Source: Mariniphaga sp041687255
Lineage (GTDB): Bacteria; Bacteroidota; Bacteroidia; Bacteroidales; Prolixibacteraceae
Direction: 5' to 3'
Assembly: GCA_041687255.1 (NCBI GenBank)
Contig: JAWLCL010000002.1
Location: forward strand, 434,001-498,000
DNA: 64,000 nt
Shown here: positions 26,258-34,213 of the stretch, one piece after another
Position numbering within the stretch: the first letter of the stretch is position 1
Layout: every line of letters starts with the position of its first letter
Notes under the pieces: model-generated
Databases searched by the model: none
What the model was told of the DNA's origin: nothing
Seen by the model: the letters and a program-made list of their open reading frames with translations, nothing else
Translations under genes and position numbers: made by a program

Positions 26258-26290
26258 AAAAAAAACATCCCGCAGTAAGCGGGATGTTTT
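26258..26290 (-). terminator. Intrinsic terminator between rpsP and rimM
   Basis: ACATCCCGC pairs with GCGGGATGT across a five-base loop. On the minus strand the stem is followed by a run of T (A-run at 26258-26265 on the plus strand). It lies 24 bases after the rpsP stop and 37 bases before the rimM start, so it may act as an attenuating or partial terminator. Confidence 0.8.
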
Positions 26291-26313
26291 TATTTTCGGT
26301 TGAAACTTTTTCT

Positions 26314-27039
26314 TTACGATTCAGCGCCCTTATCCTTTGGTGCTTCTTCACTTTCATCCGTTTTCTCTTCAGTGGCAGGAGCTTCAGTTGCTTCCTTTTC
26401 AGCAGGAGCTTCAGCTTTAGCTTCTTCCTCCGGTGCAGGAGCTTCAGTTTCAGCTTCTTCCTCCGGTGCAGGAGCTTCAGTTTTAGCTTCCTCCTCTGCA
26501 GCAGGAGCTTCAGTTTCTGCTTCTTCAGCAGCTTCTTCTCCGGCTTCAGCGGCTTTTGCAGCCTCGGCTTCAGCAGCAAGCTCGGCATTGCGGGCAGCAA
26601 TGGCAGCTTCTTTTTCTTCCCTGAGTTTGGTTTCAGCAGCAAGCTGTTTCCGGGCTTCTTCACTTGCTTTTCCTTCAAGCTGTTCCTTTTTAGCCTGAAT
26701 TTGAGCTTCTTTTTCAGTCATCCATTTGTCCAGCCTTTTTTCTGCTTCCTCCTCACTGAAAGCTCCTTTTTTTACTCCACCCATAAGGTGTTTTTTGTAG
26801 AGCACACCCTTGTAAGATAAAATATTCTTAACGGTGTCGGTAGGTTGGGCGCCTTTTACAAGCCAGTCGTAAGCCTTGTCGAAATCGAGATCTATTGTAG
26901 CAGGATTCGTGTTGGGATTGTATGAACCAATCCGTTCAATGTACCTGCCATCTCGTGGCGCCCTGCTATCTGCTACCACTATGTGGTAGTAAGCATAACG
27001 TTTGCGGCCGTGCCGCGCTAATCTCATTTTTACTGGCAT
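26314..27039 (-). CDS. rpsP: 30S ribosomal protein S16 with a long Ala/Glu-rich C-terminal tail
   Basis: A 241-residue S16. Residues 1-85 are the standard S16 core (MPVKMRLARHGRKRYAYYHI; RDGRYIERIGSYNP). The remaining 155 residues are an extension: a charged coiled-coil-like helix (about 95-165, rich in Lys/Glu/Ala) and an acidic tail of 11-residue repeats of the ETEAPAPEEEA type. S16 in most bacteria is 80-90 residues; tails are known in Bacteroidota, but this one is long. High-scoring open frames on the other strands across the tail are artefacts of the repeats. A TATCTTTG promoter box lies 34 bases upstream. Confidence 0.95.
   Translation of the reverse strand: MPVKMRLARHGRKRYAYYHIVVADSRAPRDGRYIERIGSYNPNTNPATIDLDFDKAYDWLVKGAQPTDTVKNILSYKGVLYKKHLMGGVKKGAFSEEEAEKRLDKWMTEKEAQIQAKKEQLEGKASEEARKQLAAETKLREEKEAAIAARNAELAAEAEAAKAAEAGEEAAEEAETEAPAAEEEAKTEAPAPEEEAETEAPAPEEEAKAEAPAEKEATEAPATEEKTDESEEAPKDKGAES
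26402..26533. repeat. Four 33-bp tandem repeats in the rpsP tail
   Basis: Units beginning GCAGGAGCTTCAG (plus strand) start at 26402, 26435, 26468 and 26501, spaced exactly 33 bp apart. They encode the 11-residue acidic repeats of the S16 tail. The first three are nearly identical and the fourth is diverged. Confidence 0.85.
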
Positions 27040-27072
27040 AATGCTATAATTACTTTTTTAAAAATGTGGCCG

Positions 27073-27080
27073 CAAAGATA
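27073..27080 (-). promoter_or_regulatory. Probable -7 box (TATCTTTG) of rpsP
   Basis: The plus strand reads CAAAGATA, which is TATCTTTG on the gene strand and fits TAnnTTTG. It leaves a leader of roughly 25-30 bases before the ATG at 27039. Confidence 0.5.
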
Positions 27081-27199
27081 GTATAAAAATCTGTTTCAGA
27101 AACTTATTGTCGATCTTTTCGGCCGGTAAACTCCTACTTTTTTTATGCTGTTTTCCAGGGCAGGTTAACCTGGTGTGTAACTAAAGATGATAACTGAAT

Positions 27200-27865
27200 T
27201 TAATAGATGCTGTCAAATTTCTGTTTCAGAATTTTCTTTACCTCATCCATTGAAATCTCCTTATCCAGTTCCTGCTGAATGGAAGTAACCCCGAAAGAAA
27301 GGCCGCAGGGATTAATGTAGCTGAAATACCGCATATCGGTGTTGACGTTAAGGGCAAAACCATGCATGGTAACAAACCGACTGACCCGGACACCAATGGC
27401 ACAAATTTTACGGGCCCGCGAGGGATGAGCGGCATCAAGCCAAACCCCGGTGGCTCCCTCCTTGCGACTGCCAACAAGGCCATATTCTGCTATAGTGGCA
27501 ATAATAGCGTCTTCCATTTTCTGGATATATTCCCGCACCCCAATTTTATACTGCTCCAGATCGATTATGGGGTATCCGACAAGTTGCCCCGGTCCATGGT
27601 AGGTGATATCGCCCCCACGGTTGATCTTATAAAAAGTAGCCTCTATTTTTTTAAGGAAATCTTCCCTTGCCAGCAGATTCTTTTCATCACCGCTTTTGCC
27701 CAGTGTATATACATGAGGGTGCTCTACCAGCAAAAAATAATTTTTCTGAGAAGGCAAACCGACGCTTCTTTTTTCAGCAATAATTTCCGACAGCAGTTGT
27801 TCCTGCAAATCCCAGCATTCTTTATAGTCTTTTAACCCTAAATCGTTATAATTAAATGTTGCCAC
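27200..27865 (-). CDS. lipB: Octanoyl-[acyl-carrier-protein]:protein octanoyltransferase
   Basis: A 221-residue LipB that transfers octanoate from ACP to lipoyl domains, the first step of lipoate synthesis. Motifs are LLVEHPHVYTLGKSG, RGGDITYHGPGQLVGYPI, the catalytic-lysine strand ARKICAIGVRVSR and the catalytic-cysteine loop INPCGLS. The start is a GTG at 27865 (GTG-GCA-ACA), as no ATG is available before the conserved region. It lies 117 bases downstream of lipA on the same strand, and the two enzymes act in sequence. Confidence 0.95.
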   Translation of the reverse strand: MATFNYNDLGLKDYKECWDLQEQLLSEIIAEKRSVGLPSQKNYFLLVEHPHVYTLGKSGDEKNLLAREDFLKKIEATFYKINRGGDITYHGPGQLVGYPIIDLEQYKIGVREYIQKMEDAIIATIAEYGLVGSRKEGATGVWLDAAHPSRARKICAIGVRVSRFVTMHGFALNVNTDMRYFSYINPCGLSFGVTSIQQELDKEISMDEVKKILKQKFDSIY

Positions 27866-27982
27866 TGTTTAAGTATTTAGCTTTACTATTTTAGTTATGA
27901 CCTGTTTATTAAATTGTCATTAAAAACGTCTGTCACCGAAGTGTAAACAGGTGATTTAACACTCATTTTTAATTTATCCTGC

Positions 27983-28846
27983 TCAAGCCTTTACATGCTC
28001 CTCCGCCCGATAAGAGCTTCTTACCAGCGGAGCACTTTCTACAAATTTGAAACCTTTGGAGAGTCCTATTTTGCGGTACTCGTCAAATTGTTCGGGCTTA
28101 ATGTATTCTTCAACAGGCATATGAGTTGAGGTGGGAGCCAGATACTGACCAATTGTCATCACCTTACAACCGGCTTCCAGCAGGTCGTCCATTGTTTGCA
28201 GCACTTCCTCATGGGTTTCTCCCAAACCAAGCATGATGCCTGATTTTGCTATTTTATAGTTATTGGCGATATACCGAACAACATCCAATGATCGGTGGTA
28301 TTTTGAAGCAAACCGCACAAATGGGGTTAACCGTTCCACTGTTTCCAGGTTATGGGAAATAACATCGGGACCTGCATCTATCACCTGTTGAATGAGTTCT
28401 TCCTTTCCTCGGAAATCGGGAATCAGCACTTCAATGCGCGTTTCCGGATTCACACGTTTAACTTCAGTAATAGTCCGGGCCCATATTTCTGCGCCCTGGT
28501 CGTCCAAATCGTCCCGGTCGACCGAAGTAATAACACAATGCTTTACGCCCATTATCCGCACCGATTCAGCAACCTTCTCCGGCTCTTTCAAATCCGGGGC
28601 CAGTGGTCTTCCGCTTTTTACTGCACAAAACTTACAGCGACGGGTACAAATATCGCCTAAAATCATGAACGTGGCAGTACCCCTGCTCCAGCAGTCGCCA
28701 ATATTGGGGCAGTTACCGCTGGTACAAATGGTATGAAGCCCGTGCTTCTCAACCAGGTTTTTCACCTTTGAGTAACTTTCACCCTTGGGCATCTTCATCT
28801 TCATCCATTGCGGTAACCGCTGTCTTTCTTTTAACTCGTGGGCCAT
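27983..28846 (-). CDS. lipA: Lipoyl synthase (radical SAM)
   Basis: A 287-residue radical SAM enzyme that inserts two sulfurs into octanoylated lipoyl domains. The auxiliary-cluster motif CTSGNCPNIGDCW and the radical-SAM motif CTRRCKFC are both complete. The C-terminal serine ligand region RSSYRAEE is present. The length is typical. The product of the adjacent lipB supplies the octanoyl substrate. A TACTTTTG box lies just upstream of the ATG at 28846. Confidence 0.96.
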   Translation of the reverse strand: MAHELKERQRLPQWMKMKMPKGESYSKVKNLVEKHGLHTICTSGNCPNIGDCWSRGTATFMILGDICTRRCKFCAVKSGRPLAPDLKEPEKVAESVRIMGVKHCVITSVDRDDLDDQGAEIWARTITEVKRVNPETRIEVLIPDFRGKEELIQQVIDAGPDVISHNLETVERLTPFVRFASKYHRSLDVVRYIANNYKIAKSGIMLGLGETHEEVLQTMDDLLEAGCKVMTIGQYLAPTSTHMPVEEYIKPEQFDEYRKIGLSKGFKFVESAPLVRSSYRAEEHVKA

Positions 28847-28863
28847 AATTTTGCTATTTGCTA

Positions 28864-28871
28864 CAAAAGTA
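28864..28871 (-). promoter_or_regulatory. Probable -7 box (TACTTTTG) of lipA
   Basis: The plus strand reads CAAAAGTA, i.e. TACTTTTG on the gene strand. It leaves about 10 bases of leader before the lipA ATG. Confidence 0.45.
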
Positions 28872-28928
28872 AACCTAAATGTTTAAAGTAAAAAGTAACA
28901 GTTAAAACCGATTATTGGTTTTACGTGT

Positions 28929-28936
28929 TATTTTTG
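28929..28936 (+). promoter_or_regulatory. Probable -7 box (TATTTTTG) almost abutting the TPR-gene start
   Basis: TATTTTTG fits TAnnTTTG and ends only four bases before the ATG at 28941 (a second ATG follows at once). If used, it would give a leaderless or nearly leaderless message. Confidence 0.4.
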
Positions 28937-28940
28937 CAGT

Positions 28941-30848
28941 ATGATGTACAAGAGAATAAAATATTTCATCGCCATATTGATTTTCATTTTTTCGCTCGAT
29001 GTTATCCAGGCACAAAACAGGCAAAATGAAATTCAGACCACTTCTAAACTGGCTTTGTCGTATTACAATGCCAAGGATTTTGAAAAGGCCGCCCCTTTAT
29101 TGCTTGAAGTGTATCATTTATCGCGAAACAGCTATTACTTCAGGCTTTACCTCAATTCACTCATAGAAACGCGACAGTTGGAAGAGGCTGCCGAACAAAT
29201 TCAGAAAGAATTGGAAAAACAGCAGGCCTCCAATCCCGAATTTTATATCCACTGGGGTTATGTCCTTAAAGCGCAGAAAAAGTATGATGAGGCAGAGGAA
29301 AAATACAACCAGGCACTGCAAATGACCCTCCGCAATAAAGGCAGTTATTTGATTGTTGCCAATGCGTTTCACCAATGGCTGGAGTTTGAATGGGAAAAAA
29401 AGGTTTACCTGAAAGGAAGGGAAGCCTTACCCCAGGAGCAATTTTATTATGAACTGGCACGTACCTACCTCTACCTGCGTAATTATGACCAGATGCTGGA
29501 AGAGTATTTAAACCTTATCCGCCAGGATGAATCACAGATTAACCGGGTACAAAGCGCCCTGGCTTCAGCTATGCGAATTGATGTGGATGATGGTCTGCGC
29601 AGCGGTTTTCGCCAGCAAATACTTAAACGAATTCAGTCGGAACCAAATGTTACAGCCTACAACCGGCTGCTTATCTGGTTCTTTTTACAGGAAAAACAAT
29701 TTGCAGGCGCACTGAGGCAATCCATAGCACTTGACCATCGCACCGGAGAAGAAGACACCCAAATCTATCAGCTGGGGCAAATGGCCTTAAACAATCAGAT
29801 GTATGCTGAAGCCGAACGTGCATTTAATTACCTTACCGATAAAGGGGAAGAAACACCTTTTTATGTGCCGGCATTTGTTCAGAACCTGCATGCTTCCTAC
29901 CTAAGATTCACTACCGGCGGTGAAGATGAACAAACCGATGGTAAGAAGCTTGCTGAGAATTTCAACAGCGGACTCGATATGCTTGGATACCACTCAGGGA
30001 CACTGGGGCTTGTAATTGACTATGCCCATCTTTTGGCTTTTTATTTGGGAGAAACAGAAAAAGCCATTTCCATTTTGGAGAAAGGGCTTGAAATTCCAAG
30101 ACTTAAGCCGGAAGAATCAGGCATGTTGAAAACTGAAATGGCCGACATTAACATATTTGCCGGCGATCTGTGGGAAGCTACATTACTTTACTCGCAGGTG
30201 ATAGATGCCAACAAGAACAATACATTGGGCGACGATGTGAAGCTGAAGAAGGCGAAGCTGGGTTATTACATGGGCAACTTCAGCTGGGCAAAGGCGCAGC
30301 TTGATGTATTAAAAGCCAGCACCTCGAAGCTTACGGCCAATGATGCAATGGAGCTTTCGATGCTCATCGGCAATAATCTGAACATGGATTCAACGGCTGT
30401 TCCCCTGCAAATGTTTGCCCGTGCCGATTTGTTGTTCTTCCGCAACAAAGAGGGCGAAGCAATGGCCACACTCGATTCCATTGCAGAAATGTATCCTTAT
30501 CACACCCTTACCGACAACATTCTGTTTCGCAAGGCTAAAATAGAGATCGACCTGAACAATTATGAGGTGGCGGCCGGTTACCTTCAGGAAATAACCGACA
30601 ACTTCAGCTACGGATTGCTGGCCGATGATGCACTTTATATGTTGGCCGATCTTTATAATTACCAGCTCGATGAGAAGGAAAAAGCCAAAGAGATGTACCG
30701 CAATATGCTTAACCGCCATCCGGGAAGCGTGTTTATTGAGGAGTCGCGTGAAAAGTTCAGGGAATTGCGGGAAATCTACCCCGATGTACTTACCAATCCG
30801 CAGGAAGAGTTAATCATCCAGGACAGCATTCCCGATGAAGCAAACTGA
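28941..30848 (+). CDS. Exported TPR-repeat protein, role unknown
   Basis: A 635-residue protein with an N-terminal signal peptide (about 1-24, ending VIQAQN). The mature part is helical and carries tetratricopeptide-like repeats, e.g. ALSYYNAKDFEKAAPLLLEV near residue 36, HWGYVLKAQKKYDEAEEKYNQAL near 100, QMALNNQMYAEAERAF near 280, and ALYMLADLYNYQLDEKEKAKEMYRNML near the C-terminus. Such proteins are usually periplasmic scaffolds. It overlaps the EamA transporter gene by 14 bases, so the pair is co-transcribed. Confidence 0.85.
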   Translation: MMYKRIKYFIAILIFIFSLDVIQAQNRQNEIQTTSKLALSYYNAKDFEKAAPLLLEVYHLSRNSYYFRLYLNSLIETRQLEEAAEQIQKELEKQQASNPEFYIHWGYVLKAQKKYDEAEEKYNQALQMTLRNKGSYLIVANAFHQWLEFEWEKKVYLKGREALPQEQFYYELARTYLYLRNYDQMLEEYLNLIRQDESQINRVQSALASAMRIDVDDGLRSGFRQQILKRIQSEPNVTAYNRLLIWFFLQEKQFAGALRQSIALDHRTGEEDTQIYQLGQMALNNQMYAEAERAFNYLTDKGEETPFYVPAFVQNLHASYLRFTTGGEDEQTDGKKLAENFNSGLDMLGYHSGTLGLVIDYAHLLAFYLGETEKAISILEKGLEIPRLKPEESGMLKTEMADINIFAGDLWEATLLYSQVIDANKNNTLGDDVKLKKAKLGYYMGNFSWAKAQLDVLKASTSKLTANDAMELSMLIGNNLNMDSTAVPLQMFARADLLFFRNKEGEAMATLDSIAEMYPYHTLTDNILFRKAKIEIDLNNYEVAAGYLQEITDNFSYGLLADDALYMLADLYNYQLDEKEKAKEMYRNMLNRHPGSVFIEESREKFRELREIYPDVLTNPQEELIIQDSIPDEAN

Positions 30849-31731
30849 CAAGTCGTATCTGTATGCCGGGCTGTCGGTGCTGTTGTGGTCAACAGTGGCC
30901 ACTGCCTTTAAGCTTGGACTCAGTGAACTCGATTTTATTCAGCTCATTTTTTATGCTTCGGCCACATCTGTAGTGGTGTTGTTCATCATTCTTATCCTGC
31001 AGAGCAAAATCAAACTGCTGGCACACCAGACGCGTAGCCAGTGGTTTTATTCCCTGTTCCTGGGAGCCTTCAACCCGCTGTTTTACTACCTGGTACTGTT
31101 CAAAGCTTATTCTTTGCTGCCGGCCCAGCTGGCCCAGCCATTGAACATGGTATGGCCCATCGTGCTCACTCTGCTGTCGGTGCCACTGCTGGGGCAGAAA
31201 ATTGGCAGGTGGAGCATTGCAGGTTTATTTATAAGCTTTGCAGGGGTAGTGTTCATTTCATCACAGGGAGGCCTGAGCGGTTTTCAAAACACCAGCTTTA
31301 CCGGCGTTCTTTTAGCCCTGGGTAGCTCGGTATTCTGGTCGCTCTATTGGATACTCAACGTCCGCGATAACCGCGACGGAGTGTTAAAGTTGTTCCTGAA
31401 TTTCCTGTTTGGCCTGCTGTACCTTACAATTGTCATGTACTTTTTTTCCGACTTCAGGATAAAGCCCGGAACAGGATTATATGCCGCCATCTATGTGGGA
31501 ATATTTGAAGTGGGTTTAACTTATGTTTTCTGGATGAAAGCTATGCAACTAAGCACCAATAATGCCAAAATTGGAAACATGGTTTTTCTGGCTCCTTTCC
31601 TTTCACTTATATTTATCCGCTTCATCCTGAATGAAACCTTGTTCGTGACTACTTTCATCGGGCTGGCTTTTATTGTGGCAGGAATTTTTGTGCAACAATT
31701 CGACAGGAAAAAAAAGTTAAAGGAAGTATAA
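30835..31731 (+). CDS. EamA/DMT-superfamily transporter
   Basis: A 298-residue membrane protein with about ten hydrophobic helices in two EamA repeats. The first repeat contains LSVLLWSTVATAFKLGLSEL and the second YAAIYVGIFEVGLTYVFWMKAMQLS, both typical of drug/metabolite transporters. The last helix ends before a basic KKKLKEV tail. The substrate is unknown; many relatives export amino acids or nucleosides. Translation probably couples to the upstream TPR gene through the 14-base overlap. Confidence 0.88.
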   Translation: MKQTDKSYLYAGLSVLLWSTVATAFKLGLSELDFIQLIFYASATSVVVLFIILILQSKIKLLAHQTRSQWFYSLFLGAFNPLFYYLVLFKAYSLLPAQLAQPLNMVWPIVLTLLSVPLLGQKIGRWSIAGLFISFAGVVFISSQGGLSGFQNTSFTGVLLALGSSVFWSLYWILNVRDNRDGVLKLFLNFLFGLLYLTIVMYFFSDFRIKPGTGLYAAIYVGIFEVGLTYVFWMKAMQLSTNNAKIGNMVFLAPFLSLIFIRFILNETLFVTTFIGLAFIVAGIFVQQFDRKKKLKEV

Positions 31732-31808
31732 CTCTTTGTTAATTAACACCAATGCCTTTCATGCAGAAATTATACAATCAGATAAATTTGCCTATTTCTT
31801 CTATAAAT

Positions 31809-31934
31809 TCATGAGTTTTTTTTATGAGCGAATCTTATAAGCACTTTCTCAGCAAGAATTAAAGCTTCCTCATAGGTTTCGTGAGCTCTGCGAAACCGGC
31901 AGTTAATGTAGTCCAGCCTGTTTTCAAGTTTCAT
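31809..31934 (-). pseudogene. Truncated HEPN-like gene remnant (41 codons)
   Basis: From the ATG at 31934 the minus strand reads MKLENRLDYINCRFRRAHET and continues as YEEALILAEKVLIRFAHKKNS before TGA at 31809-31811. The RLxRAxETxEEAxxL pattern resembles the first helix of HEPN domains of toxin-antitoxin systems, which normally run to 110-140 residues with an RxxxH-type motif missing here. The stop follows a run of eight A (plus-strand T 31816-31823). Removing one base would open the frame for about 15 more codons only, still too short. It is a remnant, and the HEPN assignment is tentative. Confidence 0.4.
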
Positions 31935-32096
31935 AACCGTATGCCCTCTTTGGTTACCTGCTTATACAGAGGGGAATACAAAGGGGCTGATAAATACCAC
32001 AGGAAAGCTAATAGTAAAACAATATTATTGCTTTTAATTCATCAACTGAAGAAAATCAATGCCATAAGAAATTTGTATATTTCCAAAAAACACTGA

Positions 32097-32324
32097 ATGA
32101 CATTTGAAAAGACATATAAAATTCCTGAAGATAACCGTCTGATTATTCAGTTACCTAAAAAATTTAAAGCCAAAAATAAGGTGAGGGTTATTATTGAAGA
32201 TGTTTATGAAAGCAGAAATGAAAAAATTAAAATGCTTAAAAAAGCATCCCAGGACCCATTGTTTCTTTCCGATATTAATGAAATAATGTCTGGTTTCAAA
32301 GAATCCGATAGTGAATTAAAATGA
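32097..32324 (+). CDS. Small antitoxin-like protein preceding a broken mazF-like gene
   Basis: A 75-residue protein starting MTFEKTYKIPEDNRLIIQLP, with a short beta-rich N-terminal half (LPKKFKAKNKVRVIIEDVYE) and a helical, acidic C-terminal half (DPLFLSDINEIMSGFKESD). This size and layout, and the ATGA overlap with a mazF/PemK-like gene, identify it as a probable type II antitoxin: the N-terminal half would bind DNA and the C-terminal half the toxin. The frame is intact. The partner toxin gene carries two stops, so the protein now lacks its target at this locus. Confidence 0.65.
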   Translation: MTFEKTYKIPEDNRLIIQLPKKFKAKNKVRVIIEDVYESRNEKIKMLKKASQDPLFLSDINEIMSGFKESDSELK

Positions 32325-32677
32325 AACATTAAAAATGGAGCATCTGGCGGGCAAATCTTGATCCGGTAATCGGGTCAGAACAGGGAAAATCCAGGCCAGT
32401 AATCATTATCAGTGAAAATGATATTAATGAATTACTTAATATCGTTAACATTATTCCTTTAACTACACTGAAATCCAATCGGATAATTTACCCAAATGAA
32501 GCCCTATTAAAAGGTGAGATTCATGGTCTAAAAGATGATTCTATAGCATTGTGCCATCAAATACGAACCATTGATAAAAGAAGGTTATCTTTGAATTATG
32601 GTCAGGTTTCAAGTAAAGACATGTAAAAGGATGTTATTGATGCCATTTGTTTTCAACTGGGCATAAAAGCCAAATGA
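32321..32677 (+). pseudogene. MazF/PemK-family toxin gene with two in-frame stops
   Basis: The frame begins ATG-AAA-CAT and hits TAA at 32330-32332 (codon 4), then runs open through KWSIWRANLDPVIGSEQGKS, RPVIIISEN, IVNIIPLT, YPNEALLKG and SIALCHQIRTIDKRRL. A second TAA is at 32624-32626 (codon 102), after which DAICFQLGIKAK and a stop at 32677 complete the family. The two stops sit in a sequence otherwise well conserved for MazF endoribonucleases (GSEQGKSRP, ALCHQIRT). Read from a later start, the protein would lack the first strand and the last helix. It is most simply a recent pseudogene. Confidence 0.85.
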
Positions 32678-32968
32678 AGTCTTTGACTTTTCCGCGCTTT
32701 TATTATTTAATATTTGTCTCCAGCCATTTTTGACAAATCATCAGGCTTTTACTAATTGCTAAGCTACATCATTGATATTTTATCTTCCATTCATTCATTT
32801 TTTTTCCCATTATTTTGAAAGAAGCCCGCTCCATAACTACATTTGTAAGCCGGTTGCCAGTGCGTGCAATAAAATAGGGGCAACAGCATTGCATGAAAAC
32901 AGCATCTGCTTACTATCAGCGCAATAAATGAAAAAAGAAATTGCAGCAACAGAAAAAAATTCATTTTG

Positions 32969-33523
32969 ATGGACCAAAAGCCGCTTAAAATACTGGGCAT
33001 TGACCCCGGAACAACCATAACCGGTTACGGGTTGGTTGAAATATGCAACAACAAGCCGGTTATCCTGAACATGGGTACGCTGGTGCCGGCAAAATTCTCA
33101 GACCATTACCAGCGGCTGAAGCACCTGCACGAGCGGGCGCTGCACCTCATTGAGGAATACCGCCCCGATGTGATGGCTATTGAAGCACCTTTTTACGGCA
33201 AGAACGTGCAGTCGATGCTGAAGCTGGGGCGCGGGCAGGGGGTGATTATGGCGGCAGCCCTGTTCCATTCAGTGCCCATCTGCGAGTATGCACCGCTGCT
33301 TGTAAAACAGTCGATTACCGGGATGGGCCGCGCTTCAAAGGAACAGGTGGCGTATTTCCTGCAGAAGGTCTACAACCTCACCGACCTCAACCAGGGACTT
33401 GATGCTACCGATGCCGTGGCGGTTGCCATTTGCCATTTTATACAACAGGGTAAGCCACAAAAAAACAAGGAGTATAAAAACTGGGGCGATTTTGTGAAAA
33501 AAAACCCGGGGCGGGTGATGTAG
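32969..33523 (+). CDS. ruvC: Crossover junction endodeoxyribonuclease RuvC
   Basis: A 184-residue Holliday-junction resolvase. The metal-binding acids are visible: the first in ILGIDPGTTITGYG, the second in MAIEAPFYGKN, and the last pair in GLDATDAVAVAICH. The length is a little above the 170-175 of most RuvC. A frame start at 32966 uses TTG; the ATG at 32969 is preferred. No ruvA or ruvB is adjacent. The gene looks richer in G+C than the AT-rich sequence on both sides. Confidence 0.95.
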   Translation: MDQKPLKILGIDPGTTITGYGLVEICNNKPVILNMGTLVPAKFSDHYQRLKHLHERALHLIEEYRPDVMAIEAPFYGKNVQSMLKLGRGQGVIMAAALFHSVPICEYAPLLVKQSITGMGRASKEQVAYFLQKVYNLTDLNQGLDATDAVAVAICHFIQQGKPQKNKEYKNWGDFVKKNPGRVM

Positions 33524-33596
33524 ACGCCACATTACTATTGATATTAAAAACAAAAAATATATATATTACGTAAACCTGATTTTAACTTAAAATATT

Positions 33597-33866
33597 ATGG
33601 ATACTAAAAAATTAGCTTACTGGATTCAGCTTGTCATTTATTCTATCCTGCTGGCATTTATCATTCCCGTAGTTTTTGAATGGATACACACCCGTTCACT
33701 TGTGATAACCACCGATGGTATTGAAGATGCCCTTTTCTTCGGCATCTTAATTCCATTTATGATATTCCTGACTAAAAATGTCAAAAACGATTTTTTCAAT
33801 GTTTTCATAGCCCTGCTTACCATCTTTACCCTGTTTTTGATATTGCGTATAGGATATCTGTTTTAA
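33597..33866 (+). CDS. Small membrane protein of unknown function
   Basis: An 89-residue protein with three hydrophobic segments (about 7-25, 41-58 and 66-86): YWIQLVIYSILLAFIIPVVF, ALFFGILIPFMIFL and FFNVFIALLTIFTLFLILRI. No family is recognised. The ATG at 33597 has an AT-rich leader and no clear ribosome-binding site, as is common in this phylum. It follows ruvC by 73 bases on the same strand. Confidence 0.6.
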   Translation: MDTKKLAYWIQLVIYSILLAFIIPVVFEWIHTRSLVITTDGIEDALFFGILIPFMIFLTKNVKNDFFNVFIALLTIFTLFLILRIGYLF

Positions 33867-34213
33867 GAGAGCTAATCATATTGAGGCCCCCTCACAACAG
33901 AGCTGTAAGGTTTTACAAATCTTATAAGTTCTTGCTATAGATGTATTCTGAGCAGCTTGAGTTTATATCAGCTGTTATTTTTGTTTGTAGTTTATTGATC
34001 TCTTTATGTTGCTCTTTTGTAATAATGTATATTTTTTCTTGAAAAGGTTTTTAAATGATTACTTTCACTTTAGGCAGCGTTACCTGAGAAAAATTTTATA
34101 ATATTCAGGAGGATTTTTATTGATTTGTTTTTTATTTTTTTAAAAAGCAAATCCTATCTTTGGAATTAATTATTAAATCTATTTTCAGCAATAAGAAATA
34201 ATATACGTTAACA
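33867..34213. other. 347-bp gap without a recognisable gene
   Basis: AT-rich sequence with no plausible coding frame. The only signal seen is the TATCTTTG box near its right end, which would serve the Gfo/Idh/MocA gene. Confidence 0.5.
34155..34162 (+). promoter_or_regulatory. Probable -7 box (TATCTTTG) of the Gfo/Idh/MocA gene
   Basis: TATCTTTG fits TAnnTTTG and lies 52-59 bases before the ATG at 34214. A TTTG at 34124-34127 is farther upstream than the usual spacing, so the -33 part is unsure. Confidence 0.45.

Noticed and set aside
26402..26533. Regular 33-bp repeats considered as a CRISPR array
   Set aside because: The units are contiguous with no spacers and encode a protein repeat.
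26133..26820. Long Lys/Leu-rich and Ser/Phe-rich open frames across the rpsP tail
   Set aside because: They arise from the 33-bp repeats and the GAA/GCT-rich codons of the S16 tail; only the S16 frame has a known domain.
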